This document shows, piece after piece, positions 51,776 through 61,740 of a DNA stretch of 64,000 nucleotides. Made by a program: the position numbers and the translations under genes. This DNA comes from Glossina fuscipes (taxonomy: Eukaryota; Arthropoda; Insecta; Diptera; Glossinidae): positions 32,350,002 through 32,414,001 of the forward strand of contig NW_023998414.1 in the NCBI RefSeq assembly GCF_014805625.2, written 5' to 3'. The notes below the pieces were generated by a model. The model ran no database searches, was not told where the DNA came from, and saw only the letters and a list, made by a program, of their open reading frames with translations. How positions within the stretch are numbered: the stretch's first letter is position 1; each line of letters starts with the position of its first letter.

Positions 51776-52204
51776 TTACTTCAGTTCACCACAATCGATA
51801 ATAACGATTTTTTTCATTGGACTACCCGCAGCACAACCAAATGATTCCATCTTCTTCACTACATCCATACCCTGTATAACTTGACCAAAAACAACATGTT
51901 GACCATCCAGCCATGGTGTCTTAACAGTACATATGAAAAATTGCGAACCATTTGTATTGGGACCTGCATTCGCCATAGAAAGAATGCCCGGCCCAGTATG
52001 TTTCAATTTAAAATTTTCATCTTTAAAAGTGATACCATAAATGGATTTTCCACCTGTGCCGTCATGATTAGTGAAATCACCGCCCTGGCACATAAAATTC
52101 GGTATGACACGATGAAACGTACAACCCTTATAGCCGAAACCCTTTTTACCCGTGCAGAGAGCTCGAAAGTTCTCTGCCGTTTTTGGTACTACGTCGTTGC
52201 GCAG
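51776..52204 (-). CDS. Cyp1: Cyp1 alternative terminal exon B
   Basis: It has 142 codons plus stop, with acceptor TTATTTTTAG and phase-0 start [13 protein letters not shown]. The frame is open through the whole exon although no ATG precedes MCQGGDF. Catalytic His54, Arg55, Phe60, Met61, Gln63, Ala101, Gln111, Phe113, Trp121 and His126 equivalents are all intact. It is the most divergent of the five near the pocket: CypA positions 81/82 are Ile-Thr (Glu-Lys in human CypA), Glu43 is Lys ([10 protein letters not shown]), and the late loop is [10 protein letters not shown]. It ends [10 protein letters not shown] shared 5' exon supplies the first beta strands, so alone it could not fold as a cyclophilin. 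Confidence 0.92.
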   Translation of the reverse strand: MRNDVVPKTAENFRALCTGKKGFGYKGCTFHRVIPNFMCQGGDFTNHDGTGGKSIYGITFKDENFKLKHTGPGILSMANAGPNTNGSQFFICTVKTPWLDGQHVVFGQVIQGMDVVKKMESFGCAAGSPMKKIVIIDCGELK

Positions 52205-52509
52205 CTAAAAATAAATAAAAGAAAATGAAAGCAACCACACATTTTAAACTTCCCGGTTCGTTCATATATTTTATATTAAATGGTCGAGAGGTATGCAAGA
52301 ATTACATGTGATGTTTTTATTGAATAATGTTTAATTGAAATGCATTTGCGGATAAACTAAAAAAATAACAAAAAAAAAAAAAAAAATAAAATAAAATCAA
52401 ACAAAAAACAAACAGAAGGCAAAACTTCGTTCGTTAATCTCCCAATCTCGTCATCCATAGATTCATCTTTTCCATTCACACGGCTCGTCTTTTTCACATT
52501 TTGTTTTGT

Positions 52510-52515
52510 TTTATT
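52510..52515 (-). terminator. Candidate polyadenylation signal for Cyp1 terminal exon C
   Basis: AATAAA on the gene strand about 15 nt after the stop. A second AATAAA (52529-52534) overlaps the stop codon itself, so this 3' UTR could be extremely short or use a signal further down. Confidence 0.45.
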
Positions 52516-52529
52516 TTTGTTTTTTTTTT

Positions 52530-52958
52530 TTATTTCAATTCACCGCAATCGGCTATAATCACCCTCTTCTTAGTACGGCCCGAATCCGAGCCGAATGTTT
52601 CGATTTTCTTAACAATTTGCATACCCTTAACCACTCGGCCAAAAACCACATGCGCATCATTTAACCAATCGGTTTTTCCCGTACAAATGAAAAATTGCGA
52701 TCCGTTTGTATTGCGGCCGGCATTGGCCATCGAAAGTATACCAGGACCGGTATGCTTGAGTTCAAAATTTTCATCATCAAATTTAGGGCCAAAAATCGAT
52801 TTACCACCGGTGCCATCGTTATTAGTAAAATCGCCGCCTTGACACATAAATTTTGGAATGACACGATGGAAACAGGATCCCTTGTAACCGTAACCTTTCT
52901 CACCTGTACATAAGACACGGAAATTCTCAGCTGTCTTTGGCACTACATCTGAACGCAG
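52530..52958 (-). CDS. Cyp1: Cyp1 alternative terminal exon C
   Basis: It has 142 codons plus stop, with acceptor AACGCTTTTGCAG and phase-0 start [13 protein letters not shown]. The catalytic set is complete ([32 protein letters not shown]). Differences from CypA include Tyr79Phe (KSIFG), Pro105Arg ([11 protein letters not shown]), and 81/82 as Pro-Lys. The segment before Trp121 reads CTGKTDW. It ends [10 protein letters not shown]. Pro105Arg lies close to the substrate pocket and could alter binding; this is inference from position only. Confidence 0.92.
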   Translation of the reverse strand: MRSDVVPKTAENFRVLCTGEKGYGYKGSCFHRVIPKFMCQGGDFTNNDGTGGKSIFGPKFDDENFELKHTGPGILSMANAGRNTNGSQFFICTGKTDWLNDAHVVFGRVVKGMQIVKKIETFGSDSGRTKKRVIIADCGELK

Positions 52959-53542
52959 CTGCAAAAGCGTTCATTAACGCAAAAAAAAAGGAAGGGGAAA
53001 GAGAGAAGAAGAGGGCGTGAAAAGTTAATCAAAAAAAAAAAAGAAATTCGAAATTCGAAATTCAATACAATTAAAGTTGTATAGGTGTGTGTTGTATAGA
53101 TGTCTGATGATACGTGTTGTTTTGGCGTGGCTTGTTGTTGCTGCTGCTGCTGTCCCTGCAAAAAAAATTACTAAAACACCATTCACTTTTTTCTTTTTTT
53201 TTTCTTTTTTTTCTTTTAATATAGAATAGGATAAAGAATTGCTAGAGAATGTCTTTATTTCTATTATTATTTTTTTTTTTTTTTAAATTACGAGAATTTG
53301 GAAATTTTACAGTATTTATCTTTTGCTTTATTAATATTTTTGGATATTTTACTGTTCATTTTCCCTTCTTTCCGTTATTTCACTTTTAGAATTGGAAATT
53401 AAGAGGAAATCTTATTACTTCCATCGTTTTCAATATCAAGTGCATGATGATTATTTAAATTTAAATGCGCTTTTTCTCTCTTAAAAATATAAACAAAAAA
53501 AAAAAAAAAAAAAGAAAAAGAAAAAAACTTGAAATATTAGGG

Positions 53543-53548
53543 TTTATT
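53543..53548 (-). terminator. Candidate polyadenylation signal for Cyp1 terminal exon D
   Basis: AATAAA on the gene strand about 64 nt after the exon D stop codon. Confidence 0.6.
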
Positions 53549-53611
53549 TGTTGTTTGTTGTTGTTGTTGTTGTTGTCGTTGCCATTGCTGCTGCATTTGT
53601 ATATGCTCTGC

Positions 53612-54037
53612 TTACAGAGCACCGCAATCAGCAACAACAATTTTTTTAGTTGTCTTTCCTGATTGAGTACCATAGGATTCGATTTGTTTGACGACGTCCA
53701 TGCCATCGACGACTTGGCCGAAAACAACGTGTTTGTTGTCCAACCAGGAAGTCTTAACAGTACAAATAAAAAATTGCGAACCATTGGTATTAGGTCCGGC
53801 ATTGGCCATAGACAAGATGCCGGCGCCAGTATGCTTCAAAGTGAAATTTTCATCAGCGAATTTGTTGCCATAAATCGATTTGCCGCCGGTGCCATTGTGA
53901 TTTGTGAAATCGCCGCCCTGGCACATGAAATTGGGAATGACGCGATGGAAGGAGGAGCCTTTATAACCGAAACCTTTTTCACCAGTGCATAGAGCATGGA
54001 AGTTCTCAGCGGTTTTGGGCACAACGTCACTACGAAG
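53612..54037 (-). CDS. Cyp1: Cyp1 alternative terminal exon D (most canonical)
   Basis: It has 141 codons plus stop, with acceptor TTTAATCTTCAG and phase-0 start [13 protein letters not shown]. Its sequence is the closest of the five to typical fly Cyp1 ([51 protein letters not shown]). It uses more C/G-ending codons than its siblings, which suggests it is the highly expressed version. Catalytic residues are intact; Arg37 of CypA is His here (NFHALC). It ends in Ala-Leu, one residue shorter than the other exons. The pair at 81/82 is Asn-Lys. Confidence 0.94.
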   Translation of the reverse strand, partial: LRSDVVPKTAENFHALCTGEKGFGYKGSSFHRVIPNFMCQGGDFTNHNGTGGKSIYGNKFADENFTLKHTGAGILSMANAGPNTNGSQFFICTVKTSWLDNKHVVFGQVVDGMDVVKQIESYGTQSGKTTKKIVVADCGAL

Positions 54038-54309
54038 CTGAAGATTAAAGAAAAGTTTTTTTTTTTTTTTGTTTTTTTTGTTATTTCTTTTAATTTTATT
54101 GAACCAGTGTTAAAAAAGTATATTATTATTACACATACTTTGCACCTCAATTCAAAATTGTAGCACACATGCATACACGTACACGCAAACCCACACAGAA
54201 TTTTATATATTTATATATACACGAATTTCAATTTCAGGAAACACATACTTTTGCATCATGTACACCAATCACCACCATATATATATATGTATATATGTAT
54301 ATAGATTTT

Positions 54310-54320
54310 TTTATTTTATT
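54310..54320 (-). terminator. Candidate polyadenylation signals (two overlapping) for Cyp1 terminal exon E
   Basis: Two overlapping AATAAA hexamers on the gene strand (54310-54315 and 54315-54320), about 76-86 nt after the exon E stop codon. Confidence 0.6.
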
Positions 54321-54395
54321 GTATGAATCATTAAATATTAAAAAGGCTTTTAGCATGCAATACATTCATTTGAAAATGTACACTTGTGTGTTGTT

Positions 54396-54824
54396 CTACT
54401 GCAATTGACCACAATCGTTAATAATAATTTTCTTTGTTGTCTTTCCTGATTGATTGCCCATTTGTTCCATTTTCTTAACCACATCAATACCTTCTATAAC
54501 TTTTCCAAAGACGACATGACGGTCATCCAACCAAGCTGTTTTTACCGTACATATGAAAAATTGTGAGCCATTTGTGTTCGGACCCGCATTAGCCATTGAC
54601 AATATACCGGGACCGGTATGCTTGAGGATAAAATTTTCATCGTCAAATTTACTGCCATATATCGATTTACCCCCAGTGCCATTGTGTGCCGTAAAGTCAC
54701 CACCTTGGCACATAAATTCTGGTATAATACGATGAAAACTTGATCCCTTATAACCATAACCTTTCTCTCCAGTGCATAATGCTCGAAAGTTTTCCACCGT
54801 CTTTGGAACAACATCTGGGCGCAG
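54396..54824 (-). CDS. Cyp1: Cyp1 alternative terminal exon E (most proximal)
   Basis: It has 142 codons plus stop, with acceptor TTATGTGTTGTAG and phase-0 start LRPDVVPKT. It is the first terminal exon met by the transcript, about 5 kb after the common 5' exon. The catalytic set is complete ([33 protein letters not shown]). Its 81/82 pair is Ser-Lys, and Ala33 of CypA is Val (KTVENF). It ends [10 protein letters not shown]. Its body most resembles exon A in the segment [11 protein letters not shown]. Its own stop and downstream AATAAA signals mean that using it excludes exons D to A. Confidence 0.93.
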   Translation of the reverse strand: MRPDVVPKTVENFRALCTGEKGYGYKGSSFHRIIPEFMCQGGDFTAHNGTGGKSIYGSKFDDENFILKHTGPGILSMANAGPNTNGSQFFICTVKTAWLDDRHVVFGKVIEGIDVVKKMEQMGNQSGKTTKKIIINDCGQLQ

Positions 54825-57800
54825 CTACAACACATAATTGCACAATTTTTAAAACCATGTTATTGTTTATTACCAACTTTACTGGTCAGTTGCAAAGTTA
54901 CACGTCAAGCACTTAACATATACAAATTTCACTTCATGCATTCTCCTCTCATCACACAAGGCTCGCACATAACAAATCTTACAAACCAAACTCTCAATCA
55001 TCACTTATGTATATACGTATTAAAATTAATAAAACTTAAAAACAATACAAAAAAAAAAAAATAAATAAATAAATATATAAATAAATAAATATATAAATAA
55101 AGAAATAGTTACAATAAAGTAACAGAGGCATTTTATAAACACCAACCGCTACTGCACTACAACAAATTTCATTTTTTATTCGATAGCAAAGACATACACA
55201 ACAACAAATTGATAATGCTCACGAAGTTAGAACGAAGAGTGCTAACAGTGTGCTCAACCTTTAATGTGACAATCTTTTTATCTCTTTATCGATCCACATG
55301 TTCATACAATTATTAATAATCAGCCGAGAAAACGGTTGTGCATCCTTCCCCCTCCCGTTTTCTTGTAATGTTTCAAACCATCCTCTGCTCGGATATCAAT
55401 GTAAATAATTTCGCTTTTACTCGACCTTGATCTAACATACAAGCAGGGATCGGGATTCGGTTTACGATTCTCGCGCCTATCGAACTTGCATTTTGTATTG
55501 ATGGTACCCGGATAGCGGCGTTATTTTGCTATATATACATACATCGATGATATCACAAATATTCTCCATACAAATTGCAATCGAGTACCGTCAATCCAAA
55601 ATGCGATCCTGTCGTCTTTGCCGTCGTTTGTATTGTACAATAATTCAGTAACGAGAAGCCCGTTAATCCGGCCCAGCTCAAAAAATATCGAATTTAGATT
55701 CCTTTTAATATGATTTAATTTATGCTTCGAAAATGCAATCCATTTCGTATTCAATATTTCCATACGCAGAATGTACCTATTATTAAACCCTATGTATATA
55801 TATATATATATATATATCCTTATACAGGCCTTTTTGTCTGCTAGCACTTTAATAAAAGACCGACTCCCCAATGATCATTGATAAATTATATGCTGTATAA
55901 TATAGTGATGACAATAAACTAATCCAGCTTAGTGTAGTTGCAGCTCAGTGCCGATACAGTATCCCTCTACCCTCCGTCTCTTCTATCCGTTACTATTTGC
56001 GAAAAAAAAAGTTTTTCAAACTTTTCATACACTGCGGATATGACTGTACTTACTTGTATTTGTAAGCCTCCGCAAGCAATTTTAATAGATTTAATAAAAT
56101 TCTTCCTCTCTTTAACACATTCGCGGACGTGAATACGCTGCTATAGCATACATTTTCATTGTGATGCAAAATGCCATGGCATCATCATACTATACAACAT
56201 TTACACTTGAAAGACAATAATTTTTCATTTAATTTAACATAACCGTCGGCTTTTTTTTTAATTATTGTATTTGCCGAAATATTGATTCAACTGCTTCTTT
56301 AGGTTTTTCCATATTATTGCAATTTTTTTTTTTTTTTTTTCTTAAAGCGCTTTTAAATTCATCAATTTCATGCAAACTAGAAAGAGACAGAGAGAGAGAG
56401 AGAGGTTTTTCTCATTCCTCATTTTTCTCTTTTATATTGAAATGCTATAGCATTCATGTAATTTCAGTTGAAAAATTTCATTTAGAGATATAATCGTGAA
56501 TGCTATATAATAGTATGCTATATGATCTTCTAATTACCCTTAGAAAATGTAATTCAATCAGAGATTTTGGATATCACAACTAATTTCAAAAAAAATCTAC
56601 AATAATTTTTTGCACCTTACTGAAATCCTTATTGTTGGCGAACGTGTTAAAATCACTTAAAAAAAAAAGTGTGCAACAAAAATATTTATAGCAATTCATA
56701 ATCTCAGCAGATAATATAGTTATGAAACGAACATTGTCGTCATGCCTTTAAAAGGAGAAATGATTGAAATTCTTTTCTATTCGTTGCGAAAAAATAAAGT
56801 TTTCAAATGCATTTAAGTAAAGTAATGAAAAGTTTAAGTGAATCATAGGCAAGTATCTCTTTTTTATACAAATGCATTCTAATGACATCATATGGCATTA
56901 TAACGTAATTTGCATTAATATACAAAATCGATTGCCTGCTATTTTTAATGATATTTTAATGTCCTTTACATGAAAAATTGCCCTCCGGCCAATCGTTCGT
57001 CTGGTAGATGCACCACCTATTTAACCAAAAATCGTTGACTGTTATGTTTTTCTTTTATTACATGCATATTCCATGGAGGGTGAGTGCATTAGGAAAACAG
57101 AGTTAAGTAGGTTTCAATTACATCGATAGGCTTAATGTGAATAAAACGCTGCCACCATTTCACCATTCACTACTGCAGATTAATTATGTGAGTTCGCGCG
57201 TAACGAACACATATATATATATATATATATATATATCTTAAGTATATGAGAAGTTTATGTATCCTTTCGTCGTTAAGAAATTCTTTTGATAAATGTCGAA
57301 GACATGCCCCCGCCTACTTTATTATAACAAAGACAAAGAGATTCAAATGCCACACTGGCAAACACTGATCTTAAACGATCATGAGTTCAAAGATACGTTT
57401 AAATTTATTGCGTTTGTTTGGGAGGAGGAAGATATGTGGAACAAACTAATTATTAAAATATATTTGGAGATATATATACATATGTATATATATATTTTCG
57501 TTTATTATTTTGTAAACGATTTCACACAACCTTACAAACGTTGAAACCAGATTTACATACATGGAACCGTCGAATGTAGTGAATTGATTAAAAAGCAATT
57601 TTAAAAACACTTTTAAATAATTAAATTTTGAAATAAATAATAATAAATAATAATAAATAATAATAATAATTAAATTTTGATTAACATACTACACATTCAG
57701 CTCGACTCTACTATTTCAGCTCGATGACTCAATGCATATAAATATGACTGAAGTGGCTCAGAGTCGGTTTATACTTACTCGTAACAATTTTCAAGATTGC

Positions 57801-59825
57801 GACCATAATCAACAAAAAAAAAAAAAAAAAAAAATTAAAACTCTTTTCTCACGTCACGTTTTTTTTCCCCCCTTAAACAATTTGAAATTCTCCTTTCTTC
57901 TTCTTCTTCTTCTTTTTTTACGATAAGCATCATCATGTGGTACCTTACGTAGACAGCGTGTGTTATAAATGCCGTACTGAATGCAAATGTATTTGATGTC
58001 AACAAGCATTATCTTTTAATCAATTGAGAGAAGAAAGAATGATATTGTTTTAGTAAAAAAAAAAAAAAAAAAACTCTACCGCCGGCATCATACTTCACGC
58101 TTTACAAACTCTCGTTTACTAGATCGCATTTGACACGAGGTAGAAGTAGGTAAGGCTATGACATAAAAGAACTCTTTAAAATGCACCTTCTTCTGAACTC
58201 ATGCATTTTAAAGGTACATCACAAAAACAGATTAAATGAGAGAAATGTATGTTTTTCTTAAAACGGATATTCAACATTTCCCACCGGAAAGTGAGTAAAT
58301 AAATTGTCACGATTGACTCTTCCCTTCGGTTTTCAGCTATTTCAGTTGGCTTCTTCATAAGCGATGAAGTCAATTTAAAAATTTTGGTCACTAAAATCGA
58401 GTATGCTATGCCTTAATATTTACGGATAGACGAGGGTGGCTATACCGTTACAGCATTTTACATTGGTCAAAAGTATATACAATTCCCCAAATTTCTCATG
58501 TGATCAAATTTATATGTCGTTAATTCTCTAGCGATAAGTAAAAAATTAGTAGAACTTAGCATTTCGGTATCCAAATCAATCAATGTTACGTGCGCACCAC
58601 ACATTCCTGCTCAATACATGCATACATACATATACATATATACATACATATTTCGTCTCATTTTGTTACTATCGATTTATGCTTGCACACTTTTTAGCAA
58701 TTTTTTTTTTTTTTTTAACTAACGCTAATAACCTTATGCGGAAAAACCTCTCTTTTGCGATTACGTACTGGACGACACAAAAAAAAAAAAAAAAGTATAC
58801 CTGCACCATATATTCTTGGGGTGAACAAAAAAATTTGTATAGAAGAAACGTGGACACATAAACTCATGCGCTATACTCAAGGTCACAAATAGTCATTAAC
58901 ATCCGCACGACACATGGCTAGCAATTTTAACATTTGAATCTCTCTTAAATTGGAAATCTCCGCTCAAAATATAACGCTTTGCTTTAATTAGTAAAAAAAA
59001 TATTTAACTCATTTATCTATCCTTCTCTTTCTTTATGCAAAGCAAAAGAATGTAATGGAAAATTCCAAATGTACGCAAGCGAGAATTTTTAGCTGAACAC
59101 CTTTAGAGGTTATAGTAAATTATGTTTTTTATACAAAAAAAAAAAAAAAAGAGCGGGAACATTACTGAATGAAATAACGACTCTATGCGAAAGTTGACTG
59201 GAAAAATTACCTTAAATAATTCTAAAATTACCAAAAAAAAAAAAAAAAAATCCGGAAACATGAATATGCAGAATCATTCTTCAAAATGTGATTGCTGTAT
59301 TGCAAGCAAATTGCACTTGAAAGCCACCGAAGTTATAATACGTAAATCTCCTGTTTTCTTTAAAATAACCTTCAGAAAAACAATTATTTTCTCAAGCTTC
59401 ATATAAGAAAAGTTGAAAAAAAAAAGAAAAAATGTTCTCATGTCTTTCATACATAAACCCAAACACAGCAATACACACCCGGCGTTCATGCACTCCCACA
59501 TTTAATCATTAAATATATATACATATAGACTTGCGGTGGCGTTGGCCGCTGCCGTCCATTTTACAATTTGTAAGTAGACTGCGGAAAAACGCCAACCAAC
59601 CTAACCCTACTTTCTAATTTCTCATTGCTGTTTGAAAGCAAAAAAAAAAAATTCTGGAAAAGTTACTACATACCACACACGCTCACGCTCGTTATTTCAC
59701 TTTACACATTCAAAAAAAAAAAAAATTGTAATCACACAAAATAAAAAAAGCAATTATGTAAAAAAAAAATAAAAAGAAATTTCTCGTCATGCTGAACATT
59801 AGAAAATGGGAATGTGTATACTTAC
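54825..59825 (-). other. Cyp1 intron 1 (5.0 kb)
   Basis: It separates the common 5' exon from the first terminal exon. AT-rich, with (TA)n runs at 55797-55817 and 57210-57236, poly-A/T runs and an (AG)n run near 56388. A 116-codon minus-strand frame at 55521-55871 is probably chance. I found no additional copy of the GLPRVFFDMTADG coding segment here or between the terminal exons. Confidence 0.7.
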
Positions 59826-60062
59826 TTCCATGACAATGCGTCCCAAGGGTTGACCGTCAGCGGTCATGTCGAAGAACACACGAGGTAAGCCCATTTTTCC
59901 TTTACTTGATAAATTGCGTACACTGAGAAATCTGAATTGAAACTGACTCGTTTTAATTGCAGCTAGCGACGAAGCTGGTTTTCTGGCCAAAATGGCGACC
60001 GGCTGCGACACTCCAAATGTCATTTGACAGCATCGTGCCAGTGTTGCCCCTAAAAAAGACAT
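59826..60062 (-). CDS. Cyp1: Cyp1 common 5' exon: mitochondrial-type presequence plus cyclophilin N-terminus
   Basis: Cyclophilins catalyse prolyl cis-trans isomerisation and assist folding. This exon has 79 codons and ends R-I-V-M-E at a consensus donor GTAAGT in phase 0, matching all five terminal exons. Residues 1-56 lack Asp and Glu, contain eight Arg/Lys and many Ser/Ala (ending FRFLSVRNLSSKGK), as in a mitochondrial targeting sequence. Met57 precedes GLPRVFFDMTADGQPLGRIVME, the first strands of the cyclophilin barrel. Starting at Met57 gives a 165-residue cytosolic protein with exons A, B, C or E. The junction corresponds to CypA Glu23|Leu24. Fly Cyp1 is known to have an N-terminal extension of this kind. 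Confidence 0.93.
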
Positions 60063-60102
60063 TTTTATTGTAATGTTGTACCTTCTAAAGCAGTTCTCCT
60101 TA

Positions 60103-60110
60103 TATCGATG
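60103..60110 (-). promoter_or_regulatory. DRE-like motif upstream of Cyp1
   Basis: TATCGATG about 41 nt upstream of the Cyp1 ATG, resembling the fly DRE (TATCGATA). A similar word occurs upstream of the inferred ERp44 start, consistent with housekeeping promoters. Confidence 0.35.
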
Positions 60111-60687
60111 AATTAAAACTTCGCGAGGATTTGCGTTGATTTCCTTTTAACGCTGTCCTAAGTTCTGTTAAAACTCTATTAATTGAAAAAAAAATTTCCA
60201 CGTAACGATTTAGCGGTTTTTTCCTTTTTGGAGATCTTACGTAAAGATTATATGGTTATATTACCAGAGTTTTGTTTTTTACAATTTAAAAACAAATGAT
60301 GCCAGCTGTTTGAAAAATCGAATTACTATTGAGATTATCTTTAGTGCAAAGATTACGATATATAATGAAATTTATTTGAACGTAAAGAAAGACTTATTAT
60401 TGATATGAGAAAGTTAATTTTATTCCACCTAAAAAATTGTCAAAAACCATTTTTTATTTATATGCATATATTTGAATATACGAATAAATCCGTCATGAAA
60501 ATTGAACGTGTTATATAAATTTAATTACTCGCTGGCAACTATTGATCTAAAGTATTCCTGTTTCTAGAAACTGTATTACTTTTCTTCTTTTCCTGATCAT
60601 TGTGAGATTAACAAATATTATGTGGATGCTAATGAATTTTTGGGGGTTCTCCATCTAGTTACAAAATCGAAATCTTTTTTGGCGGTT

Positions 60688-60921
60688 TTATTTATGGGCT
60701 CTAAACCGCCTAACATTTGAGACGATAAAAATGCTGTTACGTATACGCTTTGACGTTCTTGTAAGTTTGTTGGAATTATTATATTCCGATTCAGTGATTA
60801 TTGCTTCAAATTTTTTTCGTAATATGATCGTATCTGTGCAAGCACTCAATGGCTTTATTTTCTTGTTAAAAAAATCTTGCTTCTTCAATGTGCACGATCC
60901 GCATGTCATTTTGGTACGCAT
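60688..60921 (-). pseudogene. Orphan open frame rich in Lys/Cys, unrecognised
   Basis: 77 codons reading MRTKMTCGSCTLKKQDFFNK, then a basic helix-like segment (IILRKKFEAIITESEYNN) and RTSKRIRNS. A related-looking stretch (RNEKKFEVKIIS) is found about 170 nt upstream in a different frame, so the region may be a decayed, frameshifted gene or repeat. I recognise no family. Confidence 0.2.
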
Positions 60922-61740
60922 TACTCCTGGCTGACGAAAAATCCGTTACTCGGAAGCTGATTTTAGATGTGTGGGCGGCGAGGATAGTAGTAGATCCAAA
61001 TCGATTGGACCTCATTAATCATTCTTTTGCACGATATTTACTTGCGAGCTTTTGGCCGAATGAGATGATTTTCACTTCAAATTTTTTTTCATTGCGAATA
61101 ATACCGAAGCACTTAACACTTAATTTATATAAAAATAGTCGCAAAAGTTTGAAATTATTATTAAAATGCCATATCATATCCAATAAAAGGCTGTAGCTGG
61201 TGTTGAGCTTACTAAAAACACTTTAATCGTTTGGTAAATTAATAGCGTTTTTGCAAGACACCTGGCAATCTTAAAGTCGATTATGTGCAAATATATGAAA
61301 AAAAAGTAATTCCGTCGAAAAGGAAAAAATATTCAGCATTATCGGCTTAGACTATGAGTTATTTGTTATTCAAATTTATGATTACCGGTTATTCGTTAAA
61401 ATTTGTTCAACAGTAGTATCAGTTTGTTGGCAAATGTGCTTTAATAGAAAATAAAAAGAAATATTTGAAAGAAGTGTTCGAAGAATAACTTTCAATCGTA
61501 AAAATTTGTACATTCTTATAAAAGTTATTTCAAATTGAAGACGTAGGCATACAGGTAAACTTTAACCTTCAATAAGCACTTAAAAAATTGATAGAGAAAA
61601 ATCGAAGGATTTTTTAAAGAAAAAAGCAAATTAAAAATGCAGCTAATAATGACTAATTTAAAACTTTATTTATAACAAAGGCCAACGAATAATTTCTGCA
61701 AAAACTATTTATAGCTTTTAATACAACAATTTTATACATA

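Larger units (their letters stand above)
60063..61740. other. Intergenic region between divergent Cyp1 and membrane-protein genes
   Basis: 1.7 kb that must contain the Cyp1 promoter and probably that of the plus-strand gene, whose ATG is at 61741. A TATA-like CTATTTATAG lies about 30 nt before that ATG region (near 61707-61716). It also contains a minus-strand frame (60688-60921) that may be a transposon or gene remnant. Confidence 0.55.

Noticed and set aside
52943..53161. Gln-rich minus-strand frame between terminal exons C and D
   Set aside because: Driven by a GCT/GTT repeat; no homology and no splice sites.
51881..54735. Plus-strand open frames opposite the cyclophilin exons
   Set aside because: They are antisense shadows of strongly conserved cyclophilin codons.
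51192..54824. Five independent cyclophilin genes, or processed retrocopies
   Set aside because: None of the intervals contains the N-terminal coding segment or an ATG in frame at the start. Each copy begins exactly at a splice acceptor and codon phase, which fits tandem exon duplication.
51192..54824. Regular repeats as a CRISPR-like array
   Set aside because: The repeats are 429-nt coding exons with unequal spacing in a eukaryotic genome.
55521..55871. 116-codon minus-strand frame in Cyp1 intron 1
   Set aside because: Crosses a (TA)n microsatellite (alternating Ile/Tyr); no recognisable domain.
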